From Paramecium pentaurelia (Eukaryota; Ciliophora; Oligohymenophorea; Peniculida; Parameciidae): 64,000 nt of DNA. This document shows, one piece after another, positions 36,661 through 48,600 of the stretch. The DNA is taken from positions 1,515 through 65,514 of the forward strand of contig CAJJDO010000139.1 of NCBI GenBank assembly GCA_905183005.1, in the 5' to 3' direction. The translations under genes were made by a program, and so were the position numbers. Position 1 is the stretch's first letter; the number at the start of each line of letters is the position of its first letter. The notes under the pieces are model-generated. The model was not told the DNA's origin. It ran no database searches and saw nothing but the letters and a program-made list of their open reading frames with translations.

Positions 36661-38004
36661 GTAAGTAAATTAGAAAGGCATTATGAATCTTACAGAAAAT
36701 TTAGGGTAACTTTTTTTTTAATTTTAAAGAGTTGTAAGCTTGTCATTGAATAACATGATTTCGTTATATTATTCTAAATCTATAAAGTAAAGAAGAAATT
36801 ATAAATAGTTCTTGATATTATTTAGTCATAAGTCGCAATAACAATATATTATTTAGGTTTCATTTCTTTTTATAAACAAAAATATACCAACGCTAAAATC
36901 AAATTACTAAATATTTTAATACGACAATCAGAATGAAGTAGATATTTTCGTGTTTAAATTATCTTGGATTTTCTCCAGNAGAGCCAACTCCATTAATTAT
37001 AGTTTCTAAGCTCTTAAAATATATGACGGAAAATTATCAAGTAACTCCTAAAAGCATATTTATCATCTCTTTAGAGGCTCTTCCAATGATAAAGCTTTTA
37101 GCTAAGAAAAAGAAACAATTGTTGTAAAATTGAATTACTGGATAAATTGAACAACATCTTCCTCAACCTAGAAGAGAGCCATTAATAATTTATTTTTAAG
37201 AAAATAATTCTCAACCTAGAAATTTAAAATCCAAATTATAAAATGCACAAACATTTCTAACTTAAAAATTATTTCTTTTTTCTCCATGATACTTTCTAAA
37301 ATTTGAAACTTGAGTTACGCTCTTACTACAGAAAAATCATTGGTCTTTGTTATAGTTATGGGAGCAGTGTAGCTTTAGAGACCAAAGCTGAAACAATGTG
37401 TCAAAGGAGTTTGTAAAGGATCAAACTCTTGGCTCCTAATCCTTTTATCAAAATATATTGATAAATAAACTGCCCTCTCATCCATAAAAAGGAGCAATAC
37501 TTCAAATATTTTCAAAAAGATTTTTCATCAATATAATTTCATTTTGAGCATCGAGAATTAATAAAGGAAAACTGTTTGAAGCTTTTGAATTCTGAAGAAG
37601 GAGTAAGAATAACTCTTAATTATAAAAATATGTTTATAATTCTGATCTCTTCTTGTATCGAGATAGGAATTTAATTTCGATAGACAGTAAGTAAATTAGA
37701 AAGGCATTATGAATCTTACAGAAAATTTAGGGTAACTTTTTTTTTAATTTTAAAGAGTTGTAAGCTTGTCATTGAATAACATGATTTCGTTATATTATTC
37801 TAAATCTATAAAGTAAAGAAGAAATTATAAATAGTTCTTGATATTATTTAGTCATAAGTCGCAATAACAATATATTATTTAGGTTTCATTTCTTTTTATA
37901 AACAAAAATATACCAACGCTAAAATCAAATTACTAAATATTTTAATACGACAATCAGAATGAAGTAGATATTTTCGTGTTTAAATTATCTTGGATTTTCT
38001 CCAG
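35954..38004. repeat. Exact 1025-bp direct duplication around a single N
   Basis: Bases 35954-36978 recur as 36980-38004, equal in length and apparently identical, separated by an N at 36979. As at 8688, this looks like overlapping contig ends that were not merged. It duplicates most of the inverted-repeat unit together with its right arm, so the second right arm (about 37566-37686) is probably not real. Confidence 0.9.
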
Positions 38005-38119
38005 ATTATAAAACACCCAACTTTTTGGTATAATCAATTGTCTAAATATATTACTATTAAAAAATATTTCAATAGAAGCTTTATAGATATCATTTGAATA
38101 TTTTGGGTTATTTTAAACA

Positions 38120-39430
38120 GGGTGTTATGAAAATTAATTAGCAAACCATTTGTAAGCCCAATTATGGAGATGAGCTTTTGGAGGATTTGTAAGAGCAAAA
38201 AAAGAAAATAAGTTTTCATTTTATTGAAGCATTTATGTAAATACGAATATGAATTATGAATTTGAGATTTTGTTGATTGATATGTGTTTCAGATATGATA
38301 TGTATGTATGCAGGAAAATAATTATTTACGAAAATATAGTTAGAAATTATATTAATGGATGTTATCATAGTCAATGTTATAAAGAATATACTATGATTGA
38401 TTATCAATGTAGGATTATTTAAGAAGATTTATACACAATAATTGATCAAGAATGTTTTGATAAAACTCATTTAATGATTGAATTGTAATATCTGTTCATA
38501 ACAATCTTAATGACTAAATTGGTTTCTATTAATGCAAATGTGAATCAGGTTTCTATGTTAATTCAGGTAATTTATGATCATCTATTTTTGGTGATAGTCT
38601 CATCTTAAAAGGACAATAGTGTAATGATGGTAATAAAATTTTATGGGTGCTATTTATTAATTAATTTTTATTTAGATGTTTTTTATGTACTAAATGTGAC
38701 AAAATAGTGAAAATTAAATATTTATTTAATAAAATAATATTTAAGAGGTGGAATTCTAATTATGATTGAGAAAATTATATGAGATTTATGTCTCCAAGAA
38801 CAGCCTAAACTATAATTGAAACTACAACGAAGAAAATGTATATAATTCAACATTAGGCTTGTATAAGGATTATCAACTTAGAGGTTGTGTATTCCTTCAT
38901 TAATAATGAATCTTTTCTAGATTAGAAGACTTTGATGGATATAATATTAAATGCTTAATGGAACGAACGATATTTAATTTTATCAAGATAATAATCTAGT
39001 GTTTATAGTGTCTAATTCAAATAGTCTTATTTAATAAATCTAATTTCTATCAAATTATAATAATAATTATTCCGTCATAACTGATACTTCTTATTAATTA
39101 AAAAAGAGCTGCTTAATTATTAAGATAATTTTCTAATTACATTAATGATTTACTAAAATCCAATTTATTCATATTATCTTCTTAAACTATTGAAACCCTT
39201 AGTGTTATTCATAAAAGGTTAATTTAATCATTTTAGGTATGTGAAGAAACAAAAAGAAAAATAATAAAGCATGGTCAAAACTCTTAAGGAAGTTTTAAAT
39301 CTGTGTAATAGTTATAAGCATATCTATTATACTTTCACTTTATATTGAGGAAATTTTTAAGAATTAAAGAAATTTTGGAAAAGGACTTTGAAAAATTAAA
39401 GAGTATCCTAGTCCTAGATTATAAATTATT
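38120..39430 (+). pseudogene. Decayed cysteine-rich surface-protein relics
   Basis: Pieces of a cysteine-rich membrane protein appear in different frames on the plus strand. ICKPNYGDELLEDLQEQ lies near 38145; FYQCKCESGFYVNSG near 38530 is followed by an intron-like GTA...TAG, and GQQCNDGNKI near 38612 is the CDDGN-type motif of the repeats at 61-62.6 kb. Further on, LGLYKDYQLRGCVF and CLNGTNDIQFYQDNNLVFI occur near 38860-39010. TGA codons interrupt throughout. It lies directly upstream of the large cysteine-rich gene at 39673, so it may be the eroded end of a former tandem neighbour. Confidence 0.5.
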
Positions 39431-39672
39431 TAATTATAATTAATTAAGCTCTCAAAAATTTTATTTCTAAAAAAAATTGAAACATCAGTTTTTTTGTTTA
39501 ATAGAACATACTGATCATAAGAATGGAGATTGATATTTTTTGAAATGATTTTTCTAATCCATATTATATAATATTAAATTTAACGGCATTTGGAATTTAT
39601 TTATAGAAAAAAAGACCAAACTGTTTTCTATTTATAAATATTTGTTTAAATTTAGTGAACAACAATTAAAAT

Positions 39673-42600
39673 ATGATTTTTTGGTTGATTAGAACAATAT
39701 TCCTCTCAGCAGTTATAGGATAAAAAGAATACTCTAATTATTACAGTGTATTTGGAAGTGATTATGAATTGTGTCCTGATTTACATACATATGTGCCTGG
39801 TATGCATCCGCATTAATGTGTTTGTAATTATAAGTGCTATTAATAGCTTATGCTTCGGTTTGCTAAGGTGTTACAACAGTGGTAATAAAAACTTTAACAA
39901 ATGGAACTTAACATATATGCCATCCAAGATATCAACCATTTCTAATAGGGGCTATAACTAAAGACACCTATTCAGTTCATTGCGGATATCAATTTGGTTT
40001 CTCATTAGTAATGGAACTCCAATATGATGGATTTTATAAATACTATTGTGGAGGTAAAAATTGTTAATTTTTAAATAGATTTTAGAAATTCAGGTTTAAA
40101 TCTTTAGAGATGTTTGATAGTTGTAGCATAATAAGGTTTCATTAAATGTCTATATTGTAAATTTCCATTCTTTGATTATGAGTGTAAATAAGTTTAGATA
40201 GGTTATAATTAATAATCTGTAGGTACTCCTTCAACCGTTTAAAGTAATTCAAATATGATTATTCTAGGGTGTAATGGTTAATGTTTGGATTGTAATGGAT
40301 AAGGATATTGTAATTAATGTAGAGAAGGTTTTTCAAGAAAAGATGATTATGATATTAGTTGTTCATTAGGTAAATAAAATATTACAATTTGATAGATTGT
40401 TAGGGATTTCGATCTTGTTATCTTGATACATAATAAAATGTAATTGGGAATCCTGGATGCAAATCAGGATACTATGGCACGGGATCTTAATGCTTTTATT
40501 GTTAATATATTAACAAATATTTTATAGCCTATATTTATCGTTGTTAAGATCCATATTAAGGTACTTCTGGAATGGGTTGTTATAAGTGTTAAGAAGGATT
40601 TTTTTTAGGAAGAAATTATGCGCAGGATGCATATTACACATATTGTTATTAGTATGATTGGAATTGTAACAAAGATAGATAATCAGTAGTTGAAAAAAGA
40701 GACGCTTGGAATGATTATAAATATCTTGTAATTCTTTGGAATATACATAGGTATATTGTTAGTTATGCGATCCAGGATACATTTAATTAGAGAAATAAGC
40801 TTTTGTTTTTGTAACATTGAATTTATCAATTTTTTAGAGATTAGTTATATTAAATAAGGTTGTGTCTTATTAGATACATTTGGTGTTAATTGTATAGCTT
40901 GTCTTCCACAATATGCTTTACAAACAAATGGCACATGCTAATATTATTAATGTGCACTATAATGTTCAACTTGTTTGGACACTGATCCAAATTTTTGTAC
41001 CACTTGTGATAGCACAGTAAATCAAATAGCTGATAATGGTATCTGCAAATGCTTACCAAATTCTGGTTTGTAGGAAGGAAAATGCACACTTTGTAAGGAG
41101 GGTTATTGTCAAGAATGTGAACTAGAGGATTTTTATTCATGTATTTCATGTAAAGAAGGATCAAATAGAATACTCATCGATAAACAATGCCCTTGTTTAT
41201 CTGGTTATTTTGATCCTGAAAATGAAGATTAAATATGTCTCCGTATATTGACTAAATCATATTTTAGCCTGTGATATTAGTTGTCCAAATTGTTTTGGTC
41301 CAACAAATTTAGAATGTACTGAATGTCTAGAGGAAAGTATTTCAAATAGAATTAAAATTACTGATTCTTGTCCATGTAAAAATGGATATGCTGATTATGC
41401 TAATAAGCAATCAAAATGTGGAAGTATAAATTATAATTAATTTCAGAATGCCATCCAAAATGTCAAACATGTTTTTAAGCAGCTGATGAAACCTAAAATT
41501 AATATTGTCTTACATGTATAACTGGATAGAATCGTGTTGTTTCAGATACTTTTAATTGTAATTGTAAAGTGAATTCTGGGGATCTTGATGGTACTTTAGA
41601 AATTTGTATAAGTAATTTCGTAAATTATACATAGTTTGTCATTATACATGTGGAATCTGTATTGGTACTGAATCCACTAATTGCATATAATGTGAATAAA
41701 GCACTTTTAGAGAATTGACACCTTCGGGAGAATGCTTATGTAAATTATCATATTATGATGATAATACAGAAAATATAGAATGCTAAAGTAATATATTAGA
41801 TTTGATTTATAGAGTGCCATTATTCATGTGTAACATGCGCAAACTCTATTGAAAAAGATGCATGTGTATAATGTCCTTCAACCCGAAAAGCTAATTCATC
41901 AGGCAGTTAATTTGAATGCCTTTGTATTAATGAAAATACTTTTGATGATGGATTTTCATAAGAATGTCAACAATGTGATAAATATTGTTTAACATGTAAT
42001 GGTCCACTTTCATCAAATTGTCTAACATGTGATTTAAATTATAGATAAATGGACTTATCATCTTGCATATGCCCAGCTGGATATTATGATACTTAAATAA
42101 CATTAGAATGCCACTATTCTTGTCACTAATGTTTTGATAACATTTCAGAAAGTTGTATTGTTTGTTCTCTTGAACTTAATTTTAGAGTATTAAAAGGTAA
42201 TTTCTGCAAATGTATTGATGGTTATTATGAAGAGGCTGGAATTGCTTAGTGTAAAAGTAAATATTCTAATTTTTAATAATTTATTAGAATGTTCATATAA
42301 ATGTGAAACATGTGAAAACCAATCAGAAAAATGTTTGAGCTGCCCATTAAATTCTTTATGTATATTCGATCCTATTAAGAGATGTTTTTGTCCAGGAGAG
42401 TATTATGATAAAGAAAATGAATTTGCTTGTTAAAGTAATTATCATATATTTTGCAGGATGCCATTTCAAATGTTAATCTTGTGATGGGAAGGATCAAGAT
42501 AATTGTCTTTCTTGTGATTCTGTTGCTAATAGAGAAATAAAAAATAATGAATGCAAATGCTAACCACATTATTTTGAAATGGAAGTTTAGGAATGCACTA

Positions 42601-45600
42601 GTAATAATATTATATCTAAATATAGCTTGCAGTGCACTATGTTATGAATGTATAAACAATTTTGAAAATTGTACTTCATGCAATAGTGATAGATATTTAG
42701 TTGAAAGTAAATGCAAATGTATTACTAAATTAAATGGAGGAGCAATAAGTACATTTGAATATAATGGGATGGTTTAATGTTAAAGTATAAATTCGAATAA
42801 TAATTAGAATGTCATTATTCATGTGGTACCTGTGGAGGATTTGAAGAAGGAGATTGTAATTCTTGTGCAGATACTGATCACAGATTATAAGTTGGAAATA
42901 CATGTATCTGTGAAGAAGGATACTATGATGTAGGATTGCCTGTTTGTTAAAGTATTAATAGATTTTAATACATAGGATGCAATTATCAATGTAAAGGCTG
43001 TTCGAAGTTATCTGATAGTTGTACTTCTTGTCCTGATAATAGCTTCAGATAACTTGTTTCAGGTTTTAATAAATGCCAATGTATCCAAAGATATTATGAT
43101 GATGGATTCAATGAAGTTTGCTAAAGTAATTATTTTTTTTATCATTTTAAGAATGCCATTATTAATGTCTCAGATGCAATGAACTTGAAACAAAATGTGA
43201 ATTATGTTCCACTTAATCAAACAGAATTTATAATGATCTTCTTTTTTCCTGTGATTGTAATATTGGATATTATGATATTGGAGTTGAAGATTGTTAAAAA
43301 TGTTACTACTCATGTTTAGCTTGCAATTCTGGAGATTCTAATTCCTGTATTTCGTGTATAGAAATGAATACTTCAAAGAGAGTATTTTATAATAATAAAT
43401 GCATATGTTTATTTGGATATTATGATGATGGTTCTAAAATATCATGTTTAAAATGTGATATTTAATGTTTAAGTTGTGTTGAACAATCTTATTAATGCTT
43501 ATCTTGTCCATAAACAAGAAAAATAGAAACCAATTGTAAATGCCAGAAAGGATATTATGATGTTGGCTTATAAATTTGTCCATAATGTAATTCTAATTGC
43601 TTTACATGTGAAATTTCATCAAAAAACTGCACATCATGCGATTCTACTTAATTTAGAGAACTTAATATAATAACTTAAACTTGCGATTGCTAAAAAGGTT
43701 ATCTTGAAATCAATGAAATTTGTCAAAAATGCTATACTAGTTGTAAAACATGTGCTTAATCAATAAATAATTGTACTTCTTGTGTATAATTTCGATACTT
43801 GAAAAATAATGAATGTATTTGTAATGAAGGAATGTATGAATCAAATGTTGATAAATTATGTAAATTATGTAATATAACTTGTTTAACTTGTGCTAATTCT
43901 AATTCTTACTGTTTGACTTGTTCAATTGAAAATTTTAGATAATTTACTTCTGGAAATACTTGTGAATGTAGATAAGGATATTATGAAGATCCAGTTACTT
44001 TGAATTGCGAATAATGTTCAAGTTCATGTTTGACTTGTTCTTTATTATATGATAATTGTACAAGTTGTGATTCTAGTCTTAATTTATCTTTAGTCAATAA
44101 TAAATGTGCATGCTCATAATCATATTTTTTTGATCCTTTAACTAAATAATGTGAATGTAATATTATAAATAAATAATTAGAATGCAATATCACCTGCCTA
44201 GAATGTTAAAATAGTAACTAATGCACATAATGTAGATTGACAACCAGACATTATGATGCAGATGAAAAGAAGTGCTTATGTAATGATGGATATTATGAAA
44301 CAAATCAATTAAATTGTTAATGTATTTATATCTTTAATCCTTTTTAGTATGTCATTTATCATGTGGTACTTGTTAAAACGTGAGTACTAATTGTTTAACT
44401 TGCTAAAGTGTATACATAAGAATATTAAAATATAATCAATGTTTGTGTTTGGATGGTTATTATGATGCAGGAATTGAATTGTGTTAAAAATGCAATAATA
44501 TTTGTAAGACCTGTTAATCTTCTGCGGTATCCTGTTTATCATGTTATGAAATTGAACAACACAGATATTATTCAGGTGAAAAGTGTTTATGCAAGATTGG
44601 TTATTATGAATCAAATACAGAGATATGTTCAAGTAATCATTTTAAAATGATAATTAGAATGCTCAAATTAATGTTTAACCTGTTAAGGTTCTGCTGAATA
44701 TTGTACCAGTTGTGATACAAATGATTTCGTAATTTTTTTTGGATTTTAAACTAATTTAATCTTTTTTTGCCATCAGTCTAATGGAAAAAATCTAATATCA
44801 AATTTATTTACTAACCAAAATCTCATTTTCTCTACAAATTCTAAAAGAGTTGATCAATCTATTATCCATAAATGTCCTTGTATTCTTGGATTTTATTCAG
44901 ATGAGAATTAGAATTGTTAAAGTAAATTTTTATAATTAAATTAATAGAATGTCATATTAAATGTTAGACTTGCAAAACTTCTAACGACTAATGTTTAAGT
45001 TGTAATTTCTAATTAAATTCAAATCGAATGTCTATATCTGGTTTATGTAATTGTAAAGAAGGTTATTTTGATGATGGAATCTAACTTCAATGCTAAAATT
45101 GTAATTTTAGATGTAAGACCTGTTAAATTGAAGAAAATAATTGTCAAATCTGCTAGAATATATTAAGATTTAATCCACCATCATGTAATTGCAAGGATGG
45201 GTATTATGAAGATGAGTAACTTATTTGTTAAAGTAAATTTTATTGTTTAAAATAAGTTTGTGCTTCTCAATGCAATACATGTATATTGCAACCAACAAAC
45301 TGTTTAAGTTGTAATCCAGGAAGAATTGAAAAAGATTGCAAATGTATTGATGGATATTTTGAAATTGGATTAACTTTATGCTCATGTAATAATTTACTAA
45401 ACTTTATATAGAATGTGCATTTTAATGTGCTACTTGTGAATTAGATCCTTTAAATTGCAAGACTTGTAAAGGTAATAGAATTCAAGAGCCTTAATGCATT
45501 TGTTAATTTGGATNTATTATGATGCAGGAATTGAATTGTGTTAAAAATGCAATAATATTTGTAAGACCTGTTAATCTTCTGCGGTATCCTGTTTATCATG

Positions 45601-48600
45601 TTATGAAATTGAACAACACAGATATTATTCAGGTGAAAAGTGTTTATGCAAGATTGGTTATTATGAATCAAATACAGAGATATGTTCAAGTAATCATTTT
45701 AAAATGATAATTAGAATGCTCAAATTAATGTTTAACCTGTTAAGGTTCTGCTGAATATTGTACCAGTTGTGATACAAATGATTTCGTAATTTTTTTTGGA
45801 TTTTAAACTAATTTAATCTTTTTTTGCCATCAGTCTAATGGAAAAAATCTAATATCAAATTTATTTACTAACCAAAATCTCATTTTCTCTACAAATTCTA
45901 AAAGAGTTGATCAATCTATTATCCATAAATGTCCTTGTATTCTTGGATTTTATTCAGATGAGAATTAGAATTGTTAAAGTAAATTTTTATAATTAAATTA
46001 ATAGAATGTCATATTAAATGTTAGACTTGCAAAACTTCTAACGACTAATGTTTAAGTTGTAATTTCTAATTAAATTCAAATCGAATGTCTATATCTGGTT
46101 TATGTAATTGTAAAGAAGGTTATTTTGATGATGGAATCTAACTTCAATGCTAAAATTGTAATTTTAGATGTAAGACCTGTTAAATTGAAGAAAATAATTG
46201 TCAAATCTGCTAGAATATATTAAGATTTAATCCACCATCATGTAATTGCAAGGATGGGTATTATGAAGATGAGTAACTTATTTGTTAAAGTAAATTTTAT
46301 TGTTTAAAATAAGTTTGTGCTTCTCAATGCAATACATGTATATTGCAACCAACAAACTGTTTAAGTTGTAATCCAGGAAGAATTGAAAAAGATTGCAAAT
46401 GTATTGATGGATATTTTGAAATTGGATTAACTTTATGCTCATGTAATAATTTACTAAACTTTGTATAGAATGTGCATTTTAATGTGCTACTTGTGAATTA
46501 GATCCTTTAAATTGCAAGACTTGTAAAGGTAATAGAATTCAAGAGCCTTAATGCATTTGTTAATTTGGATATTTTGATGACTAATTAAATGAAGATTGTT
46601 AAAAATGTGATATTACCTGTTTAGAATGTAATATTAATGGATGCTTATCTTGTTTTGCAAATAGATTATTAGATCAAGATATGAATTGCATTCCTCCACC
46701 AAACTCAATTTCGTATGATAGTACACCTTGGTGTTCAAGTATATTTTTCCAATAAACAATTAGCTTGTGAGGTTGCAGTTATTAAGGCATATTTCTCAGA
46801 TGACCTTAGTTAAATTATTATTCATTTTGATTTCCCTTTAAATCCAAAGGGCTTCAGTTCATAAATTCAAATCAATAAATTTTGTAAATATTTGAAGTAG
46901 AATCTGCATAAAGCTTTGGTTAAAATTCTGTTTGCTACCTTAACCCAGAAGATAATCAGGAATTACTAATCTCATTAGGTGAACACTCGAATATATAAGT
47001 TGGTGAATAAATCCTTTTTAAAAGTAATGCCTTATCTCAAATTAATTGCGAAACTACTTTAAAAATATTTATCTTTGATATATTACAAATGCCAATAAAC
47101 CCTCTTCCTCCATCAATTTAATATCACCTGCCTTTACATAAATTAAATCCTTTATCAGATAATTCAATTTATTTAAAATCAATTTAAAACTATGGATATA
47201 GAAAATTAGATAATATTATTTGGAGTTATCAAATGATGGCAGGTGAAGATAGTTCTAATACTCTTAGCCAATTTTTCGATTAAATTAATTTTGTGTAAGA
47301 ATATAATTATTAATACCTAAACTTACTTTACCAAAAGATGCAGAACTAAAGTTTAAGATCTCATATGAAAATTTCATCCATATCAACTCTTAAACAGAAT
47401 TTACTATATACACTCATTCAGGAATTCTTCCATAAATTAATATTAATGCAAAACTTTCCTATTTTGTTTATTAGCCAATTACAATTGGGTTTTCTGCTGG
47501 CAATTCAGATTAGTCAATTTCAAAAGATAATTCTAAATATTAAATTTAAATGAATGAAATTGATAGAGAGCCAAAAAAATCAATTCCCTCATAAATAAAT
47601 TCTTCAAGTTAATCTACTTCATTTGAAATGATCTATATAACTATTCCATAATATACTTTGAGCCCTAATTCAACATATACATTTTAAGTGACTGCTACAA
47701 ATATAAATACTAACCAAACTCAATATTAAAATTTTACCTTTGATATTCCATTTGCTGGATTTATTTGTTAGTTTAATAATCTAGGAATTTAAATTATAAG
47801 AAAAGATTTAAAACTTTAAATAGAATGTAAGGATTTAGACACAATATTTGATTGGAATGCTGATCCAGATTTGTCTATTGAAGTTGATTGTAAAGATCTA
47901 GAAATGAATAGTACATGCTAAAATGCACAAAAAAAAATCATAAATGTCAACAAGACTGCTACATTTTAATTCATAAAGAGGAATTCGATTTCTACCTTTG
48001 CAGTTTAATAATGGACTGTAACTGTTACAAAATTTTAATAGACTTAAAAATTTACTTAAATTATTGTTTACCTTGATGATGATTTCCCTAAATTAGACCT
48101 TGAATTCAATATAGGTTATTTAATGAGAAAATTAATAATTATGAATAACTAAATTTTACTTTTCTCATGCCTTTTGATTAAAAACCCCATCTATTAGATC
48201 TATCAATTGCAATTATATATAACTATGAGATAATAGAAATACTGTAACCACAATACATTTCCCATTAATTCAAGATATTTAATAGCATTAAAGAATTAAA
48301 TTTTGGTGATGAGATTAATCTTAAATTTGTGGCTTAATACACAAATAATATCATGCCAAGCCTAAATAATATTAAAATTAATATCAATTAGCCTCCTTAA
48401 TGTTCAAAATTATATATTACACGCTCAAATAACTTAGCACTTACTGATCTTGGAGTAGCAAGTAGTTGCGATCAATCAAATGATTCTCCTTATACATATT
48501 AGCTTAGACTATTTTTGAGAGAATAAGACTTAACTGATTTTTAACAAGGATCTTCAGATAATTCCTTAATTCTATATCCATTTTAAACTTAAAATTAATT

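Noticed and set aside
39746..39961. Plus-strand 71-codon ORF starting MYLEVIMNCVLIY.
   Set aside because: Wrong frame of the receptor gene; the correct frame has a signal peptide at 39673 and a 29-bp intron that explains the apparent shift.
44387..45689. Minus-strand ORFs of 79-81 codons in the cysteine-rich region.
   Set aside because: They are shadows of the plus-strand cysteine modules and are doubled by the assembly duplication.
46884..46900. A 17-bp intron explaining the frame change in the REJ-like region.
   Set aside because: Shorter than any other intron here (22-31 bp), and its removal would delete the conserved Cys-x-IFE segment. A lost base in the A-run fits better.
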